Notes under the pieces: generated by a model | The model's database searches: none | What the model was told of the DNA's origin: nothing | The model's input: the letters and a program-made list of their open reading frames with translations, nothing else | Made by a program: the position numbers and the translations under genes | Origin: Candidatus Methylophosphatis haderslevensis | GTDB lineage: Bacteria > Pseudomonadota > Gammaproteobacteria > Burkholderiales > Rhodocyclaceae | DNA length: 64,000 bases | Assembly (NCBI GenBank): GCA_016711925.1 | Contig: JADJSA010000017.1 | Location: 310,001 to 374,000 of the forward strand | Reading direction: 5' to 3' | Part shown: positions 1-8,112 of the stretch, piece after piece | Numbering within the stretch: the stretch's first letter is position 1 | Layout of the letters: each line of letters starts with the position of its first letter

Positions 1-323
1 CATCTGGCGCGAAGCGCGCGAGCGCCATCCGGTCGCCTATCTCGACGGCGTCGCCAGCGGCCGGCAGATCAGCGAATCGCGCGAGCTGGGCGGCCATGAC
101 CTGCCGTTCGAGTTCATGATGAATGCGTTGCGCCTGAGCGACGGCTTCGCCACGCCGCTGTTCGCCGAGCGCACCGGGCTGCCGATCGAGGCGATCGAAC
201 CGCAACTGCTCGCCGCGCAGCCGCGGGCTGCTCGATGCCGACCGGATTCGCGTTCGCCCGACCGCCAGGGGACAGCGCTTTCTCAACGACCTGCTGCAGA
301 TGTTTCTAGTCGACCCGGCCTGA
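1..323 (+). pseudogene. hemW: HemW-like radical SAM protein, C-terminal end, frameshifted
   Basis: This is the 3' end of a hemW-type gene (oxygen-independent coproporphyrinogen oxidase-like, heme chaperone family) whose start lies left of the window. Reading from base 2 gives the family tail, including LPFEFMMNALRLSDGF and ERTGLPIEAIE. After about base 212 the homology continues one frame over (RGLLDADRIRV, then RFLNDLLQMFL) to a TGA at 321-323. The two halves are joined by an apparent one-base insertion at about 212-224, within GC-rich sequence. This is either a genuine frameshift in the last 40 codons or a sequence error. The upstream frame otherwise runs on into the next gene and would give a false fusion. 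Confidence 0.75.
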
Positions 324-364
324 ACCCGTCGCGCATGGGCATGCTTCATGCGTTTTTGCGCGGC

Positions 365-1483
365 ATGCCGGCCTTTCGAATACAGAAACGACTGCTCTGG
401 ACTCTGGCTGTTGCCTGCGCGCTGACCGGGCAACTGCTGGTGTCGTCCTGCAGCAATCTGGCCGAGAGGGAAGCGCCGACAAGCCGGTCGCCCCCACCCG
501 TTTGGCCCGCCGAACCCGACCTGCCGCGCTTCATCTACGAGACCGCCTTGCGTTCGCCATCGAGCGTCATGGCCTCGGATGAGGCCGAGCGGATTCGCCG
601 CAGCCTGACCGGCGACGATTCTGCCGACCACCCGGCATTCGAGAAGCCGGGCGCGGTCGTCGCTAGGCAGGGGCGCATCTATGTCGCGGACACCGCCCAA
701 CGACGCATCGCGGTGTTCGACGTTGCACGGCGCCGGTTCTTCCGCTTCGGTTTCCGCCCGCCTGCCGCCCTGGCGCTGCCTTCCGGCCTGGCGCTCGACG
801 ATTCGATGAACGTCTTTGTTGCCGACGCGCTGCTTCGGCGCGTTTTCGTCTATGACCCGCTTGGATTGCACGTTCGCACGATAGGCGGTGCCAGCGACTT
901 CGAGCGGCCGACCGGCGTCGCCGTCAGCAAGGACGGCCAGCGCATCTACGTGGTGGACCGCGCCCACAACGACAGCGCCAACCACAAGGTCGTTGCCTTC
1001 GATGCCGGCGGCCAGCGACTATGGGCCATCGGCAGCCGCGGCGACGGTCCGGCGCAATTCAACGTGCCGCTGCAGGCCACAGTGGGGCCCGACGGCACAT
1101 TGCACGTTCTCGACTCCGGGAATTTCCGCGTGCAGTCGTTCGACCCGAACGGACGCTTCCTGCGCAGCATCGGAAAGGTCGGCAGCGCGCCGGGCAAGTT
1201 CTCGCGGCCGCGCGGACTGGCCGTGGACAGCGAAGGCAAGGTTTACGTCTCCGATGCCGGCTTCAACAACCTTCAAGTCTTCGATGAAGGCGGCAGGCTG
1301 CTGCTGGCGATCGGCAAGCCAAGCCTGGAGGATGGCCCGGGACAATACGCCCTTCTTGCCGGCGTCGCGGTCGACGAAACCGGGCGGATCTACGTCGTCG
1401 ATCAATTGTTCAACAAGATCGAAGTGATCCGCCCGCTTGCCCCGGCGGAAGGTCTCGCCCTTCGCCCGGCCGCCGAGCAGTAG
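365..1483 (+). CDS. NHL-repeat beta-propeller lipoprotein
   Basis: The product is about 372 residues, with a basic n-region, a hydrophobic stretch (LLWTLAVACALTGQLLV) and a lipobox ending at SSC, so it should be a lipid-anchored envelope protein. The mature part holds six NHL-type blades of about 40 residues, each with a G(L/V)AV-x-G-x-(I/V)YV-D core, for example RGLAVDSEGKVYVSDAG. This predicts a six-bladed propeller. Alternative starts are ATG 335 and 341; 365 gives the most standard signal peptide, and none has a clear ribosome binding site. A multiheme cytochrome follows 77 bases downstream, and NHL proteins often accompany such cytochromes in metal- and sulfur-cycling bacteria. The substrate or partner is unknown. 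Confidence 0.8.
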   Translation: MPAFRIQKRLLWTLAVACALTGQLLVSSCSNLAEREAPTSRSPPPVWPAEPDLPRFIYETALRSPSSVMASDEAERIRRSLTGDDSADHPAFEKPGAVVARQGRIYVADTAQRRIAVFDVARRRFFRFGFRPPAALALPSGLALDDSMNVFVADALLRRVFVYDPLGLHVRTIGGASDFERPTGVAVSKDGQRIYVVDRAHNDSANHKVVAFDAGGQRLWAIGSRGDGPAQFNVPLQATVGPDGTLHVLDSGNFRVQSFDPNGRFLRSIGKVGSAPGKFSRPRGLAVDSEGKVYVSDAGFNNLQVFDEGGRLLLAIGKPSLEDGPGQYALLAGVAVDETGRIYVVDQLFNKIEVIRPLAPAEGLALRPAAEQ

Positions 1484-1560
1484 ATCGCCCCCCGCGGGCG
1501 GATTACATTGGCATCGAAATTGCGTAGACACTGCCGATCCTTCCGCGCGGTGATCAAATC

Positions 1561-2481
1561 ATGAAAACGATTCCTTTCGTTGTTCTGCATCTGGCTATGG
1601 TGGCAAGCGGCATGGTGTTCGCGGAGGGCGACCTTCCGACAAAATTCCTGAATCAGGGAAGCGTGGCCAACACCCGGCACAACATGACCCAGCATCAGCC
1701 AGGCGGTGGCGGTCCGGACGGAACGAAGATGGACCAGTTCCGCAATGACTACGAAGAGGTGTGCGTCTACTGCCACACGCCGCATGGCGCCAATTCGACG
1801 ACCCCGGAAATTCCGCTGTGGAACCGCACGGTTCGCGTGACGACCTATCAGACCTATGGCCAACTCGGCACGTCGACCCTGACGCAGCCAATCGGGCAGC
1901 CCGGCGCAAACTCGATCGCCTGCCTGACCTGCCACGATGGCCAGACCGCGGTCGATTCGATCCTCAACATGCCCGGCTCCGGCCGTTACAACAAGGCTCA
2001 GGAGACAGCCGTCAGCAATGCATTTCTCAACACCTGGAACAATCGCGGCGTCGATGCCACCAGCCACATGAGCCTGTCGGCAACCGGCTGTCTGAGTTGC
2101 CACGTCAACAATGGCAATCCCGACGATCCTGGCATAACCGCCGGGGCGACGGACTTCACCGCGTTCGTGATCGGCACCGATCTGCGCAACGATCATCCCG
2201 TGGGAATCCGCTTTCCTACGAACAACGGACCCGGAACCGATTTCCGCACCCCCACAGGAACCCGCGGAGCAATCACTTACTTTGACTCGAACCTAAACGG
2301 GACAATGGACAAGGGCGATATACGGCTCTACAACACGGGTGAAGGCGCGGAAGTCGAATGCGCGTCTTGCCACGACCCGCACGGCGTCCCCTCGGGCGGT
2401 CCGGGCAGCCCGTTCAATCCGACGTTTCTAAGAGTGTCCAACGCCGGAAGCGCGGTGTGCCTTAGCTGCCATGTAAAGTAG
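1561..2481 (+). CDS. exported pentaheme c-type cytochrome
   Basis: The product has 306 residues and an N-terminal signal peptide (cleavage expected near VFAEG). Five CxxCH heme-binding motifs are visible: CVYCH, CLTCH, CLSCH, CASCH and CLSCH, the last right at the C-terminus. It should be a periplasmic or surface electron carrier matured by the cytochrome c system. The CVYCHTPHG context and the spacing resemble the doubled-CxxCH / NapC-NrfB-like multiheme proteins that occur next to NHL-repeat proteins. The upstream neighbour is the NHL lipoprotein on the same strand, which suggests co-expression. The specific redox partner is not evident. A short GC hairpin lies just after the stop (2486-2503) without a T-tract. 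Confidence 0.85.
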   Translation: MKTIPFVVLHLAMVASGMVFAEGDLPTKFLNQGSVANTRHNMTQHQPGGGGPDGTKMDQFRNDYEEVCVYCHTPHGANSTTPEIPLWNRTVRVTTYQTYGQLGTSTLTQPIGQPGANSIACLTCHDGQTAVDSILNMPGSGRYNKAQETAVSNAFLNTWNNRGVDATSHMSLSATGCLSCHVNNGNPDDPGITAGATDFTAFVIGTDLRNDHPVGIRFPTNNGPGTDFRTPTGTRGAITYFDSNLNGTMDKGDIRLYNTGEGAEVECASCHDPHGVPSGGPGSPFNPTFLRVSNAGSAVCLSCHVK

Positions 2482-2577
2482 CCACGCGCGGATTTTCCCG
2501 CGCACAGGAAATCGCGGCAGAGGCAATTCCCGGCAACGGGAAGCAAGGGCGGTTGTCGCGCGGCGCAACGGTACAGG

Positions 2578-3276
2578 TCAGGATGCGGCGCCGGGCAACT
2601 GACCCGGTCTGCGCCGGAACACCACATCCCAGACGCCGTGCCCGAGGCGCAGGCCGCGCGCCTCGAACTTGGTTTGCGGGCGATAGGCGGGGCGCGTGGC
2701 GAAGCCTTCCGGGCTGGCCGCGGTGTTTTCCAGCAACGGCGCGCCTTGCAGCACGTCGACCATCTGCTGCGCATAATCCTCGATATCGGTCGCGCAATGC
2801 AGGTAGCCGCCGGGCGCCAGCCGCGAAGCCAGCAGTTCGACCAGCGGCGGCTGGATCAGGCGGCGCTTGTGGTGGCGCTTTTTCGGCCACGGATCGGGAA
2901 AGAAGATGTGTGCGCCGGCCAAGCTGCCGGCGGCAATCATGTCGCGCAAGACTTCGACCGCATCATGCTGGACGATGCGGATGTTGCCGATGCCCTGCTC
3001 GGCAAGCTGCTTGCACAGGGCGCCTACGCCGGGCGTGTGCACCTCGATCGCAATGAAGTCGTGATCGGGCATGGACCGGGCGATGGTCGCGGTGGTCTCG
3101 CCCATGCCGAACCCGATTTCCAGCAGCCGCGGCGCGCGGCGCCCGAACACCGCATCGAAATCGACCAGCCCGGATACGTAGTCGATGCCGATCTTCGGCA
3201 TCATGTCGTCGCGGTAGCGCGCCTGCGCGCCGGAAACGCGCCCCTGGCGCAGCACGTAACTGCGGATGTGATTCAT
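2578..3276 (-). CDS. trmB: tRNA (guanine-N7-)-methyltransferase
   Basis: This 232-residue class I SAM-dependent methyltransferase makes m7G46 in tRNA. The SAM motif LLEIGFGMGE lies near residues 50-60 and EVHTPGVG follows it. The family signature FFPDPWPKKRHHKRR, which marks TrmB, is intact, as is the C-terminal TKFE(A)RG segment. Length matches the family. The gene is on the minus strand downstream of thiG with an 84-base gap, so it may be the last gene of a thiS-thiG-trmB unit, an order common in betaproteobacteria. Confidence 0.95.
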   Translation of the reverse strand: MNHIRSYVLRQGRVSGAQARYRDDMMPKIGIDYVSGLVDFDAVFGRRAPRLLEIGFGMGETTATIARSMPDHDFIAIEVHTPGVGALCKQLAEQGIGNIRIVQHDAVEVLRDMIAAGSLAGAHIFFPDPWPKKRHHKRRLIQPPLVELLASRLAPGGYLHCATDIEDYAQQMVDVLQGAPLLENTAASPEGFATRPAYRPQTKFEARGLRLGHGVWDVVFRRRPGQLPGAAS

Positions 3277-3360
3277 GGCGGTGGTGGCGGACGACGCTGC
3301 GGGCGGCGGCGCAATGAGCTGGTGGGCGCAGTCACCATTCCCGGCCGGCAGGTCACTGCA

Positions 3361-4143
3361 TCAAGCGATCATCCCGCCGGTGGGTGAGCTTGGGGTCGCG
3401 CAATAGAGTCTGCGGGGCATGCGGCCGGCGAGGAACGCTTCGCGGCCGGCCTGCACCGCCTTGTTCATCGCGCTGGCCATCAACACCGGGTCGCGTGCCC
3501 CGGCAATCGCGGTATTCATCAGCACCCCGTCGCAGCCCAGTTCCATCGCGATCGCCGCGTCCGAGGCCGTGCCGACACCGGCGTCGACCAGCACCGGCAC
3601 CTTGGCGTTTTCTATGATCAGCCCGAGATTCCACGGATTGAGGATGCCCATGCCCGAACCGATCAGGCTGGCCAGCGGCATCACCGCGACACAGCCGAGA
3701 TCTTCCAGCCGCTTGGCCTGGATCGGGTCGTCGGCGCAATAGACCATCACCTTGAAGCCGTCCTTGACCAGGATCTCGGCCGCCTTGAGGGTTTCCGGCA
3801 TGTCGGGAAACAAGGTGTGCTTGTCGCCCAGCACTTCGAGTTTGACCAGCGGGTGGCCGTCGAGCAGTTCGCGCGCCAGGCGCAGGGTGCGCACCGCGTC
3901 GTCGGCGGTGTAGCAGCCGGCGGTGTTGGGCAGGATCGTGTACTGCGACGGCGGCAGCACGTCGAGCAGCGACGGTTGCCCCGGTTCCTGGCCGATGTTG
4001 GTGCGACGGATGGCCACCGTGATGATCTGCGCGCCGCTGGCATCGACGGCCGCACGGGTCTGGGCGAAATCCTTGTACTTGCCGGTGCCGACCAGCAGGC
4101 GCGACGCGTAGGCCTTGCCGGCAATCATCAGGGGATCGTTCAT
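3361..4143 (-). CDS. thiG: thiazole synthase
   Basis: The 260-residue TIM-barrel enzyme forms the thiazole phosphate moiety of thiamine from 1-deoxyxylulose 5-phosphate, dehydroglycine and the ThiS thiocarboxylate. Diagnostic segments are SRLLVGTGKYKD at the N-terminus, the catalytic-lysine strand LVKLEVLGD, MPLASLIGSGMGILNP and the phosphate-binding DAGVGTASDAA. It starts 20 bases after thiS ends, so it is translated with its sulfur-carrier partner. Length and motifs are complete. Confidence 0.97.
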   Translation of the reverse strand: MNDPLMIAGKAYASRLLVGTGKYKDFAQTRAAVDASGAQIITVAIRRTNIGQEPGQPSLLDVLPPSQYTILPNTAGCYTADDAVRTLRLARELLDGHPLVKLEVLGDKHTLFPDMPETLKAAEILVKDGFKVMVYCADDPIQAKRLEDLGCVAVMPLASLIGSGMGILNPWNLGLIIENAKVPVLVDAGVGTASDAAIAMELGCDGVLMNTAIAGARDPVLMASAMNKAVQAGREAFLAGRMPRRLYCATPSSPTGGMIA

Positions 4144-4163
4144 GGCGCGTTCTCAGTGGTGAT

Positions 4164-4397
4164 TCAGCCGCCGCCGACGGCGACGACGATTTCCAGACGA
4201 TCGCCATCGGCCAGCGGGGTTTGCTCGTGCAGCCCGCGCGGCACGATTTCGCCATTGCGCTCGACTGCCACCCGCTTGCCGGACAGGCCGCGCGCAGCCA
4301 GCAGTTGCGCGACCGTGAGCGGTCCGGCAAGCGATTGCGCTTCGCCGTTGAGCGTGAGATTGATGGCGGGGTTCGACTGGACCGACGGCAGGTTCAT
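4164..4397 (-). CDS. thiS: sulfur carrier protein ThiS
   Basis: This ubiquitin-fold protein of 77 residues ends in the required di-glycine (VVAVGGG), which is adenylated and thiocarboxylated to deliver sulfur to ThiG. The core strand INLTLNGEAQSL and the GDRLEIVVAVGGG tail are typical. It carries about a ten-residue N-terminal extension relative to short ThiS proteins. ATG 4397 is preferred, since a TTG two codons upstream is the only earlier option. It lies directly upstream of thiG on the same strand. Confidence 0.93.
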   Translation of the reverse strand: MNLPSVQSNPAINLTLNGEAQSLAGPLTVAQLLAARGLSGKRVAVERNGEIVPRGLHEQTPLADGDRLEIVVAVGGG

Positions 4398-4441
4398 CGG
4401 CAAAGTCTACCATGCGGGAATGCGATAAAATCCGTCGCGCC

Positions 4442-4515
4442 GCGGGTGTAGTTCAATGGCAGAACGGCAGCTTCCCAAGCTGCATACGAGGGTTCGATTC
4501 CCTTCACCCGCTCCA
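4442..4515 (+). tRNA. tRNA-Gly (anticodon CCC)
   Basis: The cloverleaf can be drawn by eye. The acceptor GCGGGTG (4442-4448) pairs with CACCCGC (4505-4511), followed by discriminator T and an encoded CCA. The anticodon stem GCAGC/GCTGC encloses the loop TTCCCAA, giving anticodon CCC. The T-loop sequence GGTTCGATTCC is present. It lies between divergently read thiS and a hypothetical gene. Confidence 0.96.
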
Positions 4516-4580
4516 GCCGCAGCGTGCACCGCGGTGCCCGCACCCACCGCGCGAACTACCGTCGCGGCCGGCGGCGTAGT

Positions 4581-5072
4581 TCAATCCCCCATTGCCGCGT
4601 CCGTGGCGTCGACCAGATCGGCAGCCGAGAGTCTGGCCAGATCGAAATCGGTCGGTGGGAAGTCGACCCGGCAGTCGGGGCGCGAACCGCACATGACTGC
4701 CTGGGCGAGTTCGTGCACCAGCACCATGTCGGTCGGGTCGGTGTGAAGCGGAATTTTCACCTGCAGGCCGGCGAGGTCACCCGGCCGCTCGCGCAGGGTT
4801 TGGACGATTGCCGGCAGCCTTCCGGCGCGCGCGTCCGTCGATGCGGTGGCCAGGCCGGTGTCGAATGCGTTGGGCACGCGCTCGATCCCGGCCGTAGCCG
4901 CCGGCATCGCACTCAGTTCGCAGGCAATGGCCATGTCGCGCCCAACTTGGCAGTTCCAGCGGGTTTCGCCATTGGCCGAGTTGGTCCTGCCCTCGACCAC
5001 TGTCGAACCGACGATCAGCAGTATGGGCAGCAACAGCCGGCCTATGACGGGGAAGGTGATTTCATTCTGCAT
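4581..5072 (-). CDS. small exported protein of unknown function
   Basis: Starting at ATG 5072 the product is about 163 residues with a hydrophobic N-terminus (VIGRLLLPILLIVGSTVV) that looks like a signal peptide or anchor. The remainder is not a recognised family. It contains four cysteines (WNCQVG, IACEL, VMCGS, PDCRV) that could form two disulfides in the periplasm. A longer reading to 5201 exists but lacks a signal-like start. The gene stands alone between tRNA-Gly and the molbindin gene. Confidence 0.6.
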   Translation of the reverse strand: MQNEITFPVIGRLLLPILLIVGSTVVEGRTNSANGETRWNCQVGRDMAIACELSAMPAATAGIERVPNAFDTGLATASTDARAGRLPAIVQTLRERPGDLAGLQVKIPLHTDPTDMVLVHELAQAVMCGSRPDCRVDFPPTDFDLARLSAADLVDATDAAMGD

Positions 5073-5557
5073 GGTCCGAAACTCCGTTGTTGTGGTCTTG
5101 CCGCTCGACTCGCCAGTCGCGGCGGCACGGCATCCGCCGCTCTCGCCTGCCAGGGCGTTGCGTCCGATTACTGACGGGTCGCGGAACGCGCCGCGACCCA
5201 CCAGAAGATTCGGCAGATTGACGGTCGGCTTGAGGAATGCCCGTACGGCACCGTGATGCGGATCACGCAGCCGATCGGGTCGACGGCGACTTATGCTTTG
5301 CGTTGCCTATTTTGCGGCGGCGGCGCGCTGCCTATACTCGGCGCTCCTGCACCAGCCGACGCCATTCCCGTTGAAGATTTGTTGCCCGCCGCGCCGTTCT
5401 CGCCGATCCTTGCGCGCCGCACTCCGGATTCATGCGGGCCGGACGCGGTTGCGCCATCGCGGTGGCCGGGTTGGCGTGGCAGGTCGTGCAGTCAGCCGGG
5501 CAAAGGCACGCGCCGACGTACAATCGGACTTCGTTCTTGTAGAGGAGGAAGTCCGCC
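5073..5557. other. intergenic region upstream of the molbindin/tup genes
   Basis: No convincing gene was found in these 485 bases. A 9-bp GC hairpin lies at 5176-5199 (GGGTCGCGG / CCGCGACCC, 6-nt loop). A good Shine-Dalgarno (GAGGAGG) stands just before the molbindin ATG. The region should hold promoters for the divergent hypothetical gene and for the molbindin-tup genes, but no clear -35/-10 pair or ModE-type site could be assigned by eye. Confidence 0.5.
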
Positions 5558-5770
5558 ATGAGAGTCAGCGCGCGCAATCAGCTCAAGGGTACGGTGAGGA
5601 AGATCACCCACGGCAGCATCAACAGCGAAGTCACGCTGGAGATTGTCCCCGGCATCGAGATCACGGCCCAGGTAACCACCGCGTCAGTCACGGCGCTCGG
5701 CCTCAAGGAGGGCGCCACCGCCTATGCGCTGATCAAGGCAGACAGCGTGATGGTCGGCGTCGACCACTAA
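5558..5770 (+). CDS. molbindin (single TOBE/Mop domain)
   Basis: This 70-residue protein is a single TOBE (Mop) domain: SARNQLKGTVRKITHGSINS, then EVTLEI, ALGLKEGATAYALIKADSVMVGVD. Such proteins bind molybdate or tungstate as oligomers and buffer the oxyanion in the cytoplasm. The start is fixed by a strong GAGGAGG ribosome binding site seven bases upstream. It lies 79 bases ahead of tupB, so it is probably the first gene of the tungstate-uptake unit serving the formate dehydrogenase encoded nearby. Confidence 0.93.
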   Translation: MRVSARNQLKGTVRKITHGSINSEVTLEIVPGIEITAQVTTASVTALGLKEGATAYALIKADSVMVGVDH

Positions 5771-5849
5771 CCGTTCTTGCGCCGCGCCGCGCGGGCTGCC
5801 ACCTCGCGTCAGCGGCTTGCCCGGCCGCGCCTGCGGGCGCGACCAGCCG

Positions 5850-6554
5850 ATGAGCACGCTCGGCGAGGCATGGTCGACCGCGTTGACCTTGATCGGTGGA
5901 TTCGACGCCAAACTGCTCGGCATCGTCGGCCTGTCGTTGCGCGTGAGCCTCTCCGCGGTGCTGTTCGGCTCGCTCATCGGACTGCCGCTCGGCGCCTCGG
6001 TCGCGGTCGGGCGCTTCGCCGGGCGCGAACCGGTGACCGTTCTGCTCAACGCGTTCATCGGCCTGCCGGCGGTGGTGGTCGGCCTGTTGGTGTACCTGCT
6101 GCTGTCGCGCGCCGGCCCGCTCGGACAATTCGGTTTGTTGTTTACCCCGGCGGCGATGGTGGTCGCGCAGACCGTGCTGATCACGCCGCTGATCGCCGCG
6201 TTTGCGCGCCAGATCGTCGCCGACGCCTGGCGCGAATACCGTGAGCAGCTCAAATCGCTCGGCGCCTCGACCGGCCGCGCCGCACTCACCCTGCTGATCG
6301 ATACGCGGTATTCGCTGGTCACCGTGGTGCTGGCTGCGTTTGGCCGCGCGATCGCAGAAGTGGGCGCGGTGATGATAGTCGGCGGCAACATCGACGGTGT
6401 CACTCGCGTGATGACAACGACCATCGCCCTCGAAACCAGCAAGGGCGACCTGCCGCTGGCGCTGGCGCTGGGCATCATCCTGGTCGGCATCGTAATTGTG
6501 GTCAATGCGGCCGCCCACGCCACGCGACGCTGGGCGCTGCACCGATATGGGTGA
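5850..6554 (+). CDS. tupB: tungstate ABC transporter permease
   Basis: The 234-residue inner-membrane permease has about five to six hydrophobic helices and the EAA-type cytoplasmic loop EQLKSLGASTGRAALTLL. The segments FIGLPAVVVGLLVYLLLSR and AIAEVGAVMIVGGNI are typical of TupB/WtpB-like permeases rather than ModB. The chosen ATG 5850 starts the homology (MSTLGEAWSTAL); upstream codons read through non-homologous sequence. Its stop overlaps the tupC start by eight bases. Together with TupC and TupA it imports tungstate. Confidence 0.9.
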   Translation: MSTLGEAWSTALTLIGGFDAKLLGIVGLSLRVSLSAVLFGSLIGLPLGASVAVGRFAGREPVTVLLNAFIGLPAVVVGLLVYLLLSRAGPLGQFGLLFTPAAMVVAQTVLITPLIAAFARQIVADAWREYREQLKSLGASTGRAALTLLIDTRYSLVTVVLAAFGRAIAEVGAVMIVGGNIDGVTRVMTTTIALETSKGDLPLALALGIILVGIVIVVNAAAHATRRWALHRYG

Positions 6555-7284
6555 CCCGAAGTTGCCGCCGGGCAAGCACAACGTGATGTTCCCGCTCGAA
6601 CTGCGCGGGGTGAGCTTCGCGCCCGGCGAGCGCCCGGTCGTCGCGGATTTGAATCTGCGTCTGGAAGCTTCGACGCGCACCGTGCTGCTCGGACCGAACG
6701 GCGCCGGCAAGAGCGTGACCATGCGCCTGATGCACGGCCTGCTCAAACCGTCCGCAGGCGAAATCACCTGGGGCGGCAAGACGACCCACCCGGCCGCGCA
6801 GGCGATGGTGTTCCAGCGACCGGTGTTGTTGCGCCGCTCGGCGTTGGCCAACATCGAGTACGCGCTGTCGCTGGCCGGCATTGCGCAGGGCGAGCGCAGG
6901 ACGCGCGCAAACGCCGCGCTCGAACGGGTGGGACTGGGGCATGTGGCGCAGCGGCCGGCGCGCGTGCTCTCCGGTGGCGAGCAGCAGCGGGTGGCGCTGG
7001 CGCGCGCCTGGTCGCTGCTGCCGCGCATCCTGTTCCTCGATGAACCCACGGCGAGCCTCGACCCGGCCGCCTCGCGCGAAGTCGAGCGCATCGTCGCCGA
7101 GATCGCCGCCAGCGGCACCAAGATCGTGATGATCACCCACCACCTCGGCCAGGCGCGGCGGCTCGCCGACGACATCGTCTTCGTGCACGACGGCCGCATC
7201 ACCGAGCATTCGCCCGCCGACGAATTTTTCCGCCAACCTCGATCGCGCGAAGCGGATGACTACCTGAAAGGAGAATTGCCGTGA
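6547..7284 (+). CDS. tupC: tungstate ABC transporter ATPase
   Basis: The 245-residue ATPase has Walker A GPNGAGKS, Q-loop MVFQRPVLLRR, signature LSGGEQQRVALARA, Walker B ILFLDEPTASLD and switch-H MITHH. It powers tungstate import with TupB. It lacks the C-terminal TOBE domain of ModC; the separate molbindin upstream may cover that role, which is inference. It overlaps tupB by eight bases and tupA by four (GTGA), so the three are translationally coupled. Confidence 0.93.
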   Translation: MGDPKLPPGKHNVMFPLELRGVSFAPGERPVVADLNLRLEASTRTVLLGPNGAGKSVTMRLMHGLLKPSAGEITWGGKTTHPAAQAMVFQRPVLLRRSALANIEYALSLAGIAQGERRTRANAALERVGLGHVAQRPARVLSGGEQQRVALARAWSLLPRILFLDEPTASLDPAASREVERIVAEIAASGTKIVMITHHLGQARRLADDIVFVHDGRITEHSPADEFFRQPRSREADDYLKGELP

Positions 7285-8105
7285 GTCTCTATCGCCGCTT
7301 GTTACTCTGCCTGGTTACTGTACTGCTTGCCTTCACAACCGGTGTCAGGGCCGAAGACAGGTTCATCACCGTCGCCTCCACCACCTCGACCGAGCAATCG
7401 GGCCTGTTCGGCCACTTGCTGCCGATCTACGCGCAGAAGACCGGTGTGCAGGTGCGCGTGGTTGCCCTGGGAACCGGACAGGCGCTCGACATCGGACGCC
7501 GCGGCGATGCCGACGTCGTGTTCGTACACGACAGGGCTGCCGAGGAAAAATTCGTCGTCGAGGGATACGGCGTCGAGCGCAAGGAGGTGATGTACAACGA
7601 TTTCATCCTGATCGGACCTAAGGACGACCCGGCAAAGGCCGCGGGCAAAGACATCCTCGACGGACTGCGCAAGGTCGAATCCGCCAAGGCGCCGTTCGTC
7701 TCGCGCGGCGACAAGAGCGGCACGCACGCCGCCGAACTGCGCTACTGGAAGGCAGCCGGCATCGACCTCGAGGCAGCCAGGGGCGCCTGGTACAAGGAAA
7801 CCGGCTCGGGCATGGGGCCGGCGCTCAACACCGCCTCGTCGATCAATGCCTACATCCTCGCCGACCGCGGCACCTGGCTCAACTTCAAGAACCGCGGCGA
7901 TCTCAAGATCCTGGTCGAGGGCGACAGCAAGCTGTTCAACCAGTATGGTGTCATTCTGGTAAACCCTGCCAGGCATGCGCATGTGAAGAAGGAACTCGGC
8001 CAGCAGTTCATCGACTGGCTGGTTTCCGCCGAAGGCCAGAAGGCCATCGCCGACTACAAGATCGGCGGCGAGCATCTTTTCTTCCCGAATGCGAAGAAGG
8101 TTTGA
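7281..8105 (+). CDS. tupA: tungstate-binding periplasmic protein
   Basis: The 274-residue substrate-binding protein has a Sec signal peptide (cleavage near VRAED) and the TupA oxyanion-binding signature TVASTTSTEQSG right after it. Further family segments are DVVFVHDR, FVSRGDKSGTHAAE and the C-terminal SAEGQKAIADYKIGG. It captures tungstate for TupBC. The start is a GTG whose last two bases are part of the tupC stop. Confidence 0.95.
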   Translation: MSLYRRLLLCLVTVLLAFTTGVRAEDRFITVASTTSTEQSGLFGHLLPIYAQKTGVQVRVVALGTGQALDIGRRGDADVVFVHDRAAEEKFVVEGYGVERKEVMYNDFILIGPKDDPAKAAGKDILDGLRKVESAKAPFVSRGDKSGTHAAELRYWKAAGIDLEAARGAWYKETGSGMGPALNTASSINAYILADRGTWLNFKNRGDLKILVEGDSKLFNQYGVILVNPARHAHVKKELGQQFIDWLVSAEGQKAIADYKIGGEHLFFPNAKKV

Positions 8106-8112
8106 GGTAATC

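Noticed and set aside
116..364. N-terminal extension of the NHL lipoprotein
   Set aside because: This part is the hemW tail read in its original frame past the frameshift; the lipoprotein begins with its own signal peptide.
5332..5577. Minus-strand frame with a CTTCH heme-like motif
   Set aside because: No signal peptide, low-complexity flanks and overlap with the molbindin ribosome binding site; one CxxCH is expected by chance.
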